NCBI GenBank assembly: GCA_936440205.1
Contig: OW387146.1
Span: forward strand, 21,266,458 to 21,330,457
Length of the DNA stretch: 64,000 nt
Direction of reading: 5' to 3'
From: Lepidonotus clava
Taxonomy: Eukaryota > Annelida > Polychaeta > Phyllodocida > Polynoidae
Each line of letters begins with the position of its first letter. Position 1 is the first letter of the stretch. Position numbers and translations under genes: made by a program. Under the pieces are notes generated by a model that saw nothing but the letters and a program-made list of their open reading frames with translations, did no database searches and had not been told where the DNA came from. Below are positions 36,019-44,670 of this stretch, in pieces.

Positions 36019-37029
36019 ATGGCAGCTGACAGAAAGTCAAGCGGTTTTTTATATACGCTAGTTTCTAATGTTCCTCATCCAAATAGAGAAAATAAGACAA
36101 GCTCTTTTGTTACCCAACTTCCTATTCCTTTAGAATGCAAAGGTTATTGGGAGGTAGCTTTAGCAGAAGTTGATTTTCCTAAGTCTTGGTACAATGTTAA
36201 TAAGCATCCTGAGCAAGATAGGACTATTGTTTTAGTTAGAGAAATTTTTCGGTTGAAGGATCCTTCTCTTAAACAAATTACTAATGCTTATGAACAGGTT
36301 TATCGAGATTCGTATAAAACTGCTACAAGAGTTTTTGTACACAAATTTGGTAATTATAGAATGCAAGATTTAATTAAAGAAATAAACGATCGTTTCAGTG
36401 ATATAGACCAGGATCTGATTAAGAATTATCCTGGTTATTTTAACTATAAAAGACACACTCATATTAAAACAGATGAGCAAAATTTGATATGCACTTTATA
36501 TCTTGGAGCTGGTGATAGAGTATTTATATCAGAATATTTAGCCAGAGTTCTTCGTTTAAGTAATTGCGAGGGCATTATAAATCATGAAAATAATGTAATT
36601 GAATTTCAAGGACCTCGCTTGTTTAAAAAGCAACCTTATGATTCTATTGAAGGTGTTAATGCAGTTTTGAGTTTAAATGAACATGGATCTTATGATAATC
36701 TCTTACGGCCTCAGTTTGGAATAGAATATATCGGGCATGGAGTTCCAGTTTTTCCAACAGAAACTTCAAATCTGTATATATATTCGAATATTGTAGATTT
36801 TGAATACGTAGGCAATATTACAACTAAGCTGCTGCGAACCGTTAGAGCTCGAGGTAAATTTGGAGATTATATAAAGATGACTTATACTAATCCTCTCTAT
36901 AAGAAATTGGCCTATGATAAGTTACAGGAAATAGAAATTAGTATTAGAACCGATGATGGAAATCTTGTGCGCTTTGAATATGGCGTAGTTATACTTATTT
37001 TACATTTCAGGAAGGTTTCTGAGGAATGA
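36019..37029 (+). CDS. Penton / minor capsid-like protein, 336 aa
   Basis: I start at the first ATG (36019, MAADRKSSGF). The N-terminus shows the signature of a widespread Polinton/adintovirus structural family: LVSNVPHPNRENKTSSF, then LPIPLECKGYWEVALAEVDF and PKSWYNV (roughly residues 12-57). In the family this protein forms the pentameric vertex next to the double-jelly-roll major capsid protein. The remainder is beta-rich with no catalytic motif. Its stop overlaps the start of the polymerase gene (ATGA, 37026-37029), so both probably share one transcript. Alternative: a different minor capsid component, since assignment rests on pattern recognition. Confidence 0.75.
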   Translation: MAADRKSSGFLYTLVSNVPHPNRENKTSSFVTQLPIPLECKGYWEVALAEVDFPKSWYNVNKHPEQDRTIVLVREIFRLKDPSLKQITNAYEQVYRDSYKTATRVFVHKFGNYRMQDLIKEINDRFSDIDQDLIKNYPGYFNYKRHTHIKTDEQNLICTLYLGAGDRVFISEYLARVLRLSNCEGIINHENNVIEFQGPRLFKKQPYDSIEGVNAVLSLNEHGSYDNLLRPQFGIEYIGHGVPVFPTETSNLYIYSNIVDFEYVGNITTKLLRTVRARGKFGDYIKMTYTNPLYKKLAYDKLQEIEISIRTDDGNLVRFEYGVVILILHFRKVSEE

Positions 37030-40000
37030 AGAAACTTTTTCCAAAGAAACAGAAGGCACTAGGTGATCTAGTTGTCTATTATGATTTGATTCCTGATGAC
37101 TGTATAGATGCTGAGTTATTCCTGCATTTAAAGTCTAAAGTTTTGATTAGAAAAATAAGTAAAGCGCTTTCTGTTCATGGCGGTATTAAATTTCAATTAT
37201 CTCTACATGTTTTACTTGGTAAATTTCATATGGAGAGAGAGACCTATTTTGAAACTAAACCTTGGTTTCATAGTCCAATGATTCAAGTTTTAACTTTTCA
37301 TTCTATTAAGAGAGATTTAGCCCATGCTAAGAGAGTAGTATTAGCTTTTTTCGATTGTTTTATTCAAATGGGATCAGGTTGGTTTTTGAAAGAGATTATT
37401 TCTTTACGTTTATCTATTTTTAAGTGTAATCCTTTTGGGGGCTGCTCTTCTTTAAAACTTCCGATTTCTTTGAAGCATTCTATCTTAAATATACCTTGTA
37501 AGGATCAAAGATGCTTTTTATATTCTGTTATGGCTGCTTTTAAGAGATGTTCAATTCCTAGAAGGTTCACTTCTTATCTTGATTTGGTGCAAAGTTTTGA
37601 TTTGAAAGGTATTTCTTTTCCTACAAAGTTAAGTGAGGTAGTTAAGTTCGAGAAAAATAATGATTTAACTATTAATGTTTTCGGGCTTTTCCAAGATAAG
37701 CATGGCAAGTTTTTACCTTATCCTATGTATATTTCTACTAATTTTAATGAAAATCATCATCGCAAACACGTTAATCTTCTTTTATACGAGAGTCATTATA
37801 TGTTGATAAGAAATCTTGATTCTTTTATTACTCCATTTTTCTGGAAGAGATCGAGGTTTTTTTGTCCTAAATGTCTAGTTTCCTTCAATTCTAAGATTTC
37901 ACATCAGCTTCATAAAACTCTAAATTGTACTAGTAATATATATACTGGACAGTCTTACCGATTACCTCTCAGAGGATCTAAACTAAAGTTTAATAATATT
38001 TCTAAACAAATTAAAAATCATTTTATTATTTATGCTGATTTCGAGACTTACAATGAAACTTTGAATACACCCAAGGGCAAGAGCACATTGAAAACAAAGC
38101 ATACTTTAAATGCAGTAGGAGCTATCCTACTATCTAAATATAGCGAATATTCAAGACCACCTTTTCTTTATGTAGGACCATTAGTCATCCAGAGATTTCT
38201 AGCTTATATATATAATATGAGAGCTGAAATATCTTATATTTTTGATAATAACAGATCACCTCTTGAGTTAACTTCAAGAGACATAGCTCATCTTAGTTCG
38301 CAACATTCATGCTACCTCTGCGACACCTCATTCAGAGATGTTAATGTGAGAAAAGTTATTGATCATTCGCACTTGGGAAGAGAGGGGAAGGGAAGAGATG
38401 TTAACTACTGTTGCAATACATGTAATCTTGTTTATAGTTCAATTGTTTTTTCCAAATTTAAAATACCTATAGTTATGCATAATGCAATGAATTATGATTT
38501 GCATTTTATTGTTAAGTTTATACATAGATATCTCAAAGAGTTAGATATTCATGTAATACCAAGAACATCAGAAAAGTTTTTATCGATCTTTCTTGATAAC
38601 TTCGTGTTTATTGATTCTTTTCAGTTTCTACCAAATTCTTTATCAAATTTAGCTAACTTATTAGCAAAGAAAAATCAAAACGATTTAAAAGAAACTAGAA
38701 AGTTTTTCCCAAATAAAGAGCTTTTGCCTTATGTTATTCGGAAAGGCGTTATGTGCTACGATTATATAGATTCTTGGTCAAAACTAAAGGAGAAGAGACT
38801 TCCGCCTCGAGAGGATTTTTTTAATTCTATAGCTAATAAGAATATAACTATTTCAGAATATGAACATGCTTTATCAATGTTTTTAAAATTTAACTGTAAA
38901 AGTATTAAGGACTATTTGCAACTTTATTTAAAGATCGATGTTTTATTGCTAGCAGATGTGTTCGAATCTTTCAGGGAAAAAGCATTAGAATATTACGGTT
39001 TAGATCCTGCAAAATATTTAACAGCTCCTGCTCTCAGTTATGATGCTATGTTGAAACATACTAAAGTTCATCTTGAATTGATCCATGAAATTGATATGTT
39101 TAATTTTTTTGAGAATGGTATACGAGGCGGTATGACAAATGTAGTTCATAGATATGCCAAAGTTGAGAATAAAGATCAGCATATAGTTTACTATGACTGT
39201 AATAATTTGTACGGTTATGCTATGATTCAGCCCCTACCTTTCAAAGATTTCTGTTGGGTGAACCCACAAGAATATTCATCTTTTGACGTTTCTAAGATTT
39301 CTGATGATGCTCCTGTGGGTTATATTTTAGAAGTTACTTTAGATTATCCATCTTACTTGCATGATTATCATGACATGTTTCCTTTAGGTCCCGAGAAAAT
39401 ATCTATACAATACAACCAACTTTCTCCATATGCTAAATTTGTTTTAAGAGAATTTGAGATGAAATATAAAGAAAGTCCACTTAAATTAATTTCAACTGTG
39501 GCTAGGAAGGAGAAATATATCATCCACTATAGAACTTTAAAACTTTATCTTCAATTAGGTTTAATAATTCTCGAGATTCACCGCGTTGTCTCTTTCAAAC
39601 AGGCTTGTTGGATGAAACCATATATAGAATTCAATAATCAAAAAAGAAAGGAAGCTACTTCTGATTTCGATAAAGAATTCTTTAAGCTTATGAACAACTC
39701 TACTTTCGGTAAATGCATGGAAAATGTTAAGAGGCGGATGAAGATGGTTTTGACATCAAGTGAAGCTAGGTGTGCTTCATTAATAAAAAAACCAACTTTT
39801 CATTCTTTACACGCTTTTGATCCTAATTTTGTCGGTATACAGTATAAGAACCCTATAGTTGATTTGGATAAACCTGTTTATATAGGCTTTACTATTCTAG
39901 ATTTATCTAAGATGCACATGTTTAATTTTCATTATAATGTTATGTTGGAAACATTCGACTTGAAATCAATTCAACTTTTATATAGTGATACCGATTCTTT

Positions 40001-40502
40001 GATTTATTTTATAGATAACAAACGTTTTTCAGATCTCCTTTACAAGATAAGACATTATTTTGATTTTTCTAATTTAGATGAGAAAAACGAATTTTATTCT
40101 TTGGATAATTTGAAAGTTTTAGGAAAATTCAAAGACGAAGCTGCAGGAAATAGAATATTAGAATTTATTGCATTAAGACCTAAAATGTATTCCTTTGTAC
40201 TGAGTTCAGGAGAAGTTATTAAAAGGGTTAAAGGAATTAAGAGAACAACTGTTCAGAACCTCTATCATGATCAGTTTAAAAAATGCTTATTTCATTGTTT
40301 GAGATCTTTTGTAAAATATGATACTATCCGAAGTTTCAAACATCAGTTATATACAGTTAGAGAAAACAAATTGGCTTTATCTCCTTTTGAAGACAAACGC
40401 TGGCTTTGTTCTGATGGAATAAGCTCTTTTGCTTATGGAAATTACGAAATAGATAGAATAAATAAAAGAAATAAACGTAAAAGATTATTTCAAGATACCT
40501 GA
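37026..40502 (+). CDS. polB: Protein-primed family B DNA polymerase, 1158 aa
   Basis: It replicates the element's linear genome from a protein primer. Residues 1-330 form an N-terminal region typical of Polinton polymerases (IPCKDQRCFLYSVMAAF near 158; ITINVFG-like strands) with a zinc-finger-like C280-x2-C283. The 3'-5' exonuclease follows: ExoI D338-F-E340, ExoII H485-N..Y-D491, ExoIII Y634..D638. Between ExoI and ExoII sits an endonuclease VII-like zinc module (CYLC at 429-432, IDHSH near 450, CCNTCN near 470). Palm motifs are Y-D724-CNNLYG, NNSTFGK around N890, Y986-SDTDS991, and K1053-MY. All catalytic aspartates are visible. It overlaps the preceding penton-like gene by 4 bp. Confidence 0.96.
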   Translation: MKKLFPKKQKALGDLVVYYDLIPDDCIDAELFLHLKSKVLIRKISKALSVHGGIKFQLSLHVLLGKFHMERETYFETKPWFHSPMIQVLTFHSIKRDLAHAKRVVLAFFDCFIQMGSGWFLKEIISLRLSIFKCNPFGGCSSLKLPISLKHSILNIPCKDQRCFLYSVMAAFKRCSIPRRFTSYLDLVQSFDLKGISFPTKLSEVVKFEKNNDLTINVFGLFQDKHGKFLPYPMYISTNFNENHHRKHVNLLLYESHYMLIRNLDSFITPFFWKRSRFFCPKCLVSFNSKISHQLHKTLNCTSNIYTGQSYRLPLRGSKLKFNNISKQIKNHFIIYADFETYNETLNTPKGKSTLKTKHTLNAVGAILLSKYSEYSRPPFLYVGPLVIQRFLAYIYNMRAEISYIFDNNRSPLELTSRDIAHLSSQHSCYLCDTSFRDVNVRKVIDHSHLGREGKGRDVNYCCNTCNLVYSSIVFSKFKIPIVMHNAMNYDLHFIVKFIHRYLKELDIHVIPRTSEKFLSIFLDNFVFIDSFQFLPNSLSNLANLLAKKNQNDLKETRKFFPNKELLPYVIRKGVMCYDYIDSWSKLKEKRLPPREDFFNSIANKNITISEYEHALSMFLKFNCKSIKDYLQLYLKIDVLLLADVFESFREKALEYYGLDPAKYLTAPALSYDAMLKHTKVHLELIHEIDMFNFFENGIRGGMTNVVHRYAKVENKDQHIVYYDCNNLYGYAMIQPLPFKDFCWVNPQEYSSFDVSKISDDAPVGYILEVTLDYPSYLHDYHDMFPLGPEKISIQYNQLSPYAKFVLREFEMKYKESPLKLISTVARKEKYIIHYRTLKLYLQLGLIILEIHRVVSFKQACWMKPYIEFNNQKRKEATSDFDKEFFKLMNNSTFGKCMENVKRRMKMVLTSSEARCASLIKKPTFHSLHAFDPNFVGIQYKNPIVDLDKPVYIGFTILDLSKMHMFNFHYNVMLETFDLKSIQLLYSDTDSLIYFIDNKRFSDLLYKIRHYFDFSNLDEKNEFYSLDNLKVLGKFKDEAAGNRILEFIALRPKMYSFVLSSGEVIKRVKGIKRTTVQNLYHDQFKKCLFHCLRSFVKYDTIRSFKHQLYTVRENKLALSPFEDKRWLCSDGISSFAYGNYEIDRINKRNKRKRLFQDT

Positions 40503-40535
40503 CTTAAGCAGACGACTAATTTGAGTTTCACGAAG

Positions 40536-40553
40536 AAATTAGCCTGTGATTGG
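40536..40553 (+). promoter_or_regulatory. Shared Polinton upstream motif, site 3 (PC4-like gene)
   Basis: AAATTAGCCTGTGATTGG, 60 bp before the ATG at 40613. It is a slightly weaker match to the consensus. Confidence 0.4.
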
Positions 40554-40612
40554 ATCAGAACTATAAGCTGCTACGATAAGTTCCTGTATTCAGTGATCAG
40601 TGTTAACTTAAG

Positions 40613-40975
40613 ATGGAGAAGTCTGCGAAGATGTCTCACCGTCATTATACACTCGCTTTTGGAAGAAGAAAGAGAATTGATATTACAGTTTTCAGAGGTC
40701 AGATCTACCTTCATTTTAATGATATGCTAAAGTCTAAGAATTTCACATTAAGTAAACATGAGTTCACAGAATTATTTTCTATAAAAAACAAACTAGACAG
40801 AAGAATTAGGAAGATAGACAGTCAATTAGAAAAGGAAAAAAATACCTCGATTTCAAGTGAGAGTTGTAGTGAAGAAGAATCAAGTAAGAAGAAAAATCCT
40901 TCTAAGAATAAGAAAGCTTGTATGGATAAGCGTCTTCTTTCTAGCGATGATGATGATGATACGCAAGAACTTTAA
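40613..40975 (+). CDS. PC4-like small DNA-binding protein, 120 aa
   Basis: Residues about 13-60 fit the PC4/Sub1 fold: GRRKRIDITVFRGQIYLHF (basic strand, then F-x-G-x-x-Y strand), a short NDM linker, and NFTLSKHEFTELFSIKNKLD (strand plus helix). PC4 proteins bind single-stranded DNA and act as transcription coactivators or in replication. The tail from about residue 70 is serine/acid-rich (SSESCSEEESS; SSDDDDDTQEL), as in PC4, but it lies C-terminal instead of N-terminal. The gene follows the polymerase by 111 bp. The assignment is by eye; a generic ssDNA-binding protein is the alternative. Confidence 0.55.
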   Translation: MEKSAKMSHRHYTLAFGRRKRIDITVFRGQIYLHFNDMLKSKNFTLSKHEFTELFSIKNKLDRRIRKIDSQLEKEKNTSISSESCSEEESSKKKNPSKNKKACMDKRLLSSDDDDDTQEL

Positions 40976-41002
40976 TGATTCAAGATTAGGTTGTTAGCTG
41001 AA

Positions 41003-41020
41003 AAATATCTCTGAGATTAG
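41003..41020 (+). promoter_or_regulatory. Shared Polinton upstream motif, site 4
   Basis: AAATATCTCTGAGATTAG in the gap between the PC4-like and zinc-ribbon genes, with a second match 63 bp on. Confidence 0.55.
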
Positions 41021-41065
41021 GTTCTTTATCAAGCCCTCGAAGAAGTCGGAATATATAGCTAGCTT

Positions 41066-41083
41066 AAATATCCATGTGATAAG
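41066..41083 (+). promoter_or_regulatory. Shared Polinton upstream motif, site 5 (zinc-ribbon gene)
   Basis: AAATATCCATGTGATAAG, 74 bp before the ATG at 41158. Confidence 0.6.
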
Positions 41084-41157
41084 GATTTATTTAAAATAGT
41101 ACTGAGCGGGTTTAAATTGAACTAATAATAACCATTTCACTTTTTCTATTATTAATA

Positions 41158-41817
41158 ATGTCACTTCCATGCTGCTGGTGCGGGGGTGTAGATGATCCCC
41201 TAGTAGAAGGTAAAAAATACTGTTTACCATGCGGAAAATCAATGTTTCGTGAATGTATTCGATGCCACAAACCATATGAAAAGGCACAAGCTTTTACCGA
41301 AGATCAGCTTAGATGTAAATCTTGTCATAAAAAGCATTTAAAGGAGAAAGAGAAATACGCACAGAATAGCACATCTAAATATCTTGCACAGGAAGATAGT
41401 TGTAATGATAATAACGCACTTTCTGGGGAAGATGATGATAAGAGTAGTGTTAAGGTAATAACATCTGGGGAGGAAGATATAGTTTCGAGTGATGATAATC
41501 TTTTTCTGCAAAAGCCGTCATCTACTTCAGTTCCAAAAGTAAATATGGAGGAAGCTAATATTAAGAACTGCAAAGATAATAAGACAGTTCGAAGATCTAG
41601 AGCAAAAGTACAGATTAAAGATAAGATTTCCAAGCCAAGAGTTCAAAAAACTAAACAGAAACTGAAACCTGCTACCAGCAGACAGACAAGAAATAGAAAT
41701 TCAATTAGAGCTAAAAACAAATCTACAAATTCTGAGTTAACTAGTTTAGGCTTGCTTTTACCGCTTAAGTTGATAGCTAATGAGGCAGAGTTAAAGACTT
41801 TGTTCATTTCTAACTAG
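41158..41817 (+). CDS. Zinc-ribbon protein of the Polinton, 219 aa
   Basis: The N-terminal 65 residues hold four closely spaced cysteine pairs: CCWCG, YCLPC, ECIRC, LRCKSC. Their pattern (C-x2-C-H-K-P-Y ... C-x2-C-H-K-K) is typical of zinc ribbons seen in small proteins of large DNA viruses and Polintons. The remainder is low-complexity: acidic/serine (GEEDIVSSDDN) then strongly basic (RRSRAKVQIKDKISKPRVQK; KQKLKPATSRQTRNRN). This suggests a nucleic-acid-binding, nuclear protein, perhaps a transcription or packaging cofactor. I cannot name a precise function. Confidence 0.65.
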   Translation: MSLPCCWCGGVDDPLVEGKKYCLPCGKSMFRECIRCHKPYEKAQAFTEDQLRCKSCHKKHLKEKEKYAQNSTSKYLAQEDSCNDNNALSGEDDDKSSVKVITSGEEDIVSSDDNLFLQKPSSTSVPKVNMEEANIKNCKDNKTVRRSRAKVQIKDKISKPRVQKTKQKLKPATSRQTRNRNSIRAKNKSTNSELTSLGLLLPLKLIANEAELKTLFISN

Positions 41818-42409
41818 TTTGATTATGACATATTATATTCAATGCGAGAATATTAGTCTACTAATATTTAGGTTTATTTATAAAATAAACTAAGCGTATT
41901 GAGAGAAGCGAGAATATTAATCTTTATTTAATTTACTTACTTACTTTATATTTATATTTATTTACTAAGTCGATATTGAGAATTTTATTTCTCTGTATTG
42001 CTGCTTCTGGATAACCGAAGTAATTACCTCAAATTCTAGGTTTAATAATATTGAATGCGAGTGTTTATTGCGATTACATGCTACGGATAACCGGTTTGTA
42101 TGAAGCTTAGATAAGCACTCTATTTCAAGTTGATGCTTTTTGAATTTGAGTTGTTTATAATGTGCATATATAGATTAGGGATTTAACGCGTTTGTTTCAT
42201 AGTTACAGCATGGGTTTATTTCATTTGATGTGTGATTGCTTTATTTGCTCGTGTTTGCAGTTTAGTAGTCTTGAATCTATGCTGTGTTGAGGTTTTCTGT
42301 GTGGATCTAGTGTTTCTGTTAACGATATTGTGTGTGTGTGTTGTTTTCAAGATTTTCTGTGTGTTGTTTTTATAGTTGAAGTTGATCATTTCTTGTGATT
42401 ACTAGTATC
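41818..42409 (+). other. Longest internal non-coding stretch of the Polinton
   Basis: About 590 bp without a gene, lying before the integrase-to-capsid cluster. It holds two GCGAGAATATTARTCT words (near 41844 and 41908), GGATAACCG twice (42009, 42075), T/A-rich TTTA repeats and a short (TG)n. It may hold a promoter, origin or 5' leader; there is no direct evidence. Confidence 0.4.
42389..42405 (+). promoter_or_regulatory. Shared Polinton upstream motif, site 6 (integrase gene)
   Basis: TTTCTTGTGATTACTAG, ending only 4 bp before the ATG at 42410. Confidence 0.5.
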
Positions 42410-43369
42410 ATGTCTACTCCGAAGAGAAGCATTTATGATCTTTTGATATCTATTTATTTTAATCCTAAACATCCGGCATCTTTTTCTTCTATAAATAAAT
42501 TATACCAGGCTGCTAAGTTGATCAATGCTAAAACTACTTTGAAGGATGTTAAAACATTTCTCCAGAATAGTAAAATTTACACTTCTTTCAAGCCGGTTCA
42601 AAAGAATTTTGTTCGTAGAAAAATAATTGTACGAGGATTAAATGATCAGTGGCAGATAGATCTCATGGTATTACCTCAATTGAGAGATTATAATGAAGGT
42701 TATACCAATATTCTAGCTGTAATTGATTGTTTCTCAAGATTTGGTTATGTTGAACCTATGAAAACCAAGATGGCTTCTGAAACCATTAAGGCCTTCACTA
42801 AGATAATGAAGAGAGCTAAAACAAAACCTAGATTACTTCAGTGTGATTTAGGTTCTGAATTCAAAGGAATATTCGCACAATATTTAAAGAAAAATGGAAT
42901 TCACCAATTTTCAACTTCACAGGATCCGAAATGCGCCATTGTAGAAAGGTTTATAAGAACTTACAAAAATAAGTTATTTAAGTATATGAAAGCTAGTAAT
43001 ACAAAGAAATATTATAATGTTCTTCAGGACATAGTTTATAGTTATAATCGTTCAAAACATCGCTCATTGGGTTTAAGTCCTTCTGAAGTAAATAAAAGTA
43101 ACGAGGCTGATTTATGGCAGAAACAATATAAAGATTTCCTTTTCACAAATAAGTTAGATTCAAAATTTAAAGTAGGAGATAAAGTTAGATTAACTAAATA
43201 TAGAAAAACTTTTAACAGAGGTTTCTTATCCAATTGGAAACAAGAAGTTTTTCAAATAGCTTTTGTGCTCCAAACTAAACCATTTACTTACGTTTTGCTG
43301 GATAAAGATAATGAAATATTACGTGGCGGAGCTTATGCTAAAGAGTTAGCGAGAGTTATTTCAACTTAG
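42410..43369 (+). CDS. int: Retroviral-type (rve) integrase, 319 aa
   Basis: It joins the element's DNA ends to the host chromosome. I start at the ATG of MSTPKRSIYDLL. The RNase H-like core shows the D,D,E triad: D84 in WQIDLMVL, D146 in LLQCDLGSEF, E179 in CAIVERFIRTYKNKLF (33 residues apart). C-terminally a small SH3/chromo-like module (KFKVGDKVRLTKYR near 250, then VLLDKDNEILRGGAYAKEL) is typical of Polinton integrases. No N-terminal HHCC zinc finger is evident. It is the first gene of a 3' cluster that continues with the ATPase and capsid genes. Confidence 0.96.
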   Translation: MSTPKRSIYDLLISIYFNPKHPASFSSINKLYQAAKLINAKTTLKDVKTFLQNSKIYTSFKPVQKNFVRRKIIVRGLNDQWQIDLMVLPQLRDYNEGYTNILAVIDCFSRFGYVEPMKTKMASETIKAFTKIMKRAKTKPRLLQCDLGSEFKGIFAQYLKKNGIHQFSTSQDPKCAIVERFIRTYKNKLFKYMKASNTKKYYNVLQDIVYSYNRSKHRSLGLSPSEVNKSNEADLWQKQYKDFLFTNKLDSKFKVGDKVRLTKYRKTFNRGFLSNWKQEVFQIAFVLQTKPFTYVLLDKDNEILRGGAYAKELARVIST

Positions 43370-43440
43370 AAATAGTGTTAAGATTCATGATATTTATTTT
43401 TGACATGACTTATTTATAGCTAATATGACAGTGCTCAGAC

Positions 43441-44106
43441 ATGCCAAGTGAAGAACAATTTAAGGTCTTCGATGCTAGACTGAAGACACCTTTTTCCTCT
43501 ATTATAGCAGGACCTAGTAATTCAGGGAAAACCTCTTTTGTAATTGATCTTTTGAAAAATAGTGATAGAGTAATTGACAATAATTTTGATTATATTCTTT
43601 GGTTCTATGGTGAGACTTTTCCTCGCGATCCATTTTTATCAACTAAGAATGTAAAATTTCACCAAGGATTGCCAGAATCCTTCGATGATTTAATCGATCC
43701 TAGCAAGTGCGGGCTTGCAGTTTTTGATGATTTAATGCATGAGTGTGGTAATAATAAGTTGATAACTGAATTTTTTACTAAACGCACTCATCATGAAAAC
43801 ATAAGTATTATTTTTATTTCTCAGAATTTATTTCATGAAGGTAAGGAGCGCAAGAATTTTACAAAAAATGCTACTTATCTTTGCATTTTTAATTCTCCTT
43901 TAGATCAAACTATAGCTTATACTCTAGGAAGAAGATTAATGGCTAAGAAACAACGCTGTTTTGTGAATATATTTTTGCATGCTGTTGATAGACCTCATGG
44001 TTATTTGTTTATTGATGGTCACCAACAAACTCCTAGAAATGCTATGTTCCGCTCAAATTTATTCGGCAATGTTCAACACGTTTTCATACCTCAGAACGTT
44101 AAGTAA
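43441..44106 (+). CDS. Genome-packaging ATPase (FtsK/HerA superfamily), 221 aa
   Basis: It pumps the genome into the capsid in the Polinton/adenovirus/PRD1 lineage. Walker A is G24-PSNSGK-T31. Walker B is GLAVFDD (91-97), with a conserved DD and following helix. A sensor-like IIFISQN lies at 123-129. The length of about 220 residues is normal for Polinton A32-type ATPases. It lies 71 bp after the integrase and 67 bp before the next gene. Confidence 0.95.
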   Translation: MPSEEQFKVFDARLKTPFSSIIAGPSNSGKTSFVIDLLKNSDRVIDNNFDYILWFYGETFPRDPFLSTKNVKFHQGLPESFDDLIDPSKCGLAVFDDLMHECGNNKLITEFFTKRTHHENISIIFISQNLFHEGKERKNFTKNATYLCIFNSPLDQTIAYTLGRRLMAKKQRCFVNIFLHAVDRPHGYLFIDGHQQTPRNAMFRSNLFGNVQHVFIPQNVK

Positions 44107-44117
44107 ATTAAGCATTT

Positions 44118-44135
44118 AAATATTCCTGAGATAAG
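44118..44135 (+). promoter_or_regulatory. Shared Polinton upstream motif, site 7 (pX-like gene)
   Basis: AAATATTCCTGAGATAAG, 38 bp before the ATG at 44174. It is the best match to the consensus. Confidence 0.6.
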
Positions 44136-44173
44136 ACTAGTAATCATGGTAATATTATTTTACTAGCGTAAAA

Positions 44174-44584
44174 ATGGAATATAATAAAGAAGTTAACCGG
44201 AAAAAAACTCAGAATTCAGGTTCTGAACGAGCTCCTAATAAGAAGAAGAAAATTTCTAAGAAAAAATATGCTCACAGACATAAGCATTTCTTAGCTTTAT
44301 TGTGCAATTCAAAAAATAATGCTAAGAAACGTAACAGACTTTTGGAATCAGCAAGTCCAGATGAAATATATGCTATTTGCGATTCAGTTTATAATGTATT
44401 AAGGGGCAATGTTTCATTAAAGAAAGCTGAATTTGATAAACTGAAGAAATATAAAGATACTTTAAGAAAGATTGTGAAGCCGAAAATAACTGTGAAGGAA
44501 CGAAAATCAGTTTTGAAGCAGAATGGAGGTTTTCTTCCATTCCTCATCCCAGCATTGGGGGCTATTATTCAGAATTTATTGTAG
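44174..44584 (+). CDS. Small basic capsid-accessory protein, pX/mu-like, 136 aa
   Basis: Lysine-rich N-terminus (KKKKISKKKYAHRHKH), then a helical middle with ASPDEIYAICDSVYNVLRGN and LKKAEFDKLKKYKDTLRKI, typical of a widespread small Polinton family. It ends in a hydrophobic helix (GFLPFLIPALGAIIQNLL). QNGG lies at 116-119 directly before F120 and fits the adenovirus-protease consensus (M/I/L/N/Q)-x-G-G. Cleavage would release the hydrophobic tail, as adenain does with adenoviral core and membrane-lytic precursors. Role inferred: DNA-condensing or membrane-active virion component. Confidence 0.7.
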   Translation: MEYNKEVNRKKTQNSGSERAPNKKKKISKKKYAHRHKHFLALLCNSKNNAKKRNRLLESASPDEIYAICDSVYNVLRGNVSLKKAEFDKLKKYKDTLRKIVKPKITVKERKSVLKQNGGFLPFLIPALGAIIQNLL

Positions 44585-44670
44585 TGCTGATGTAGTGAAG
44601 CTAATTTCTTTAAGATAAACAAGCATTTTCAGTTTGCAGTTAGTTTTTGGAATTTATCGTATTTACTAAC

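Larger units (their letters stand above)
35828..36113 (+). repeat. 131-bp tandem duplication of the penton gene 5' region
   Basis: The block from CATGAATTAATATTCTTGTG through the gene start and first codons occurs twice, at 35828-35958 and 35959-36113. The left copy is shorter and carries only a tiny open frame. The upstream regulatory motif is therefore doubled. Confidence 0.9.
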
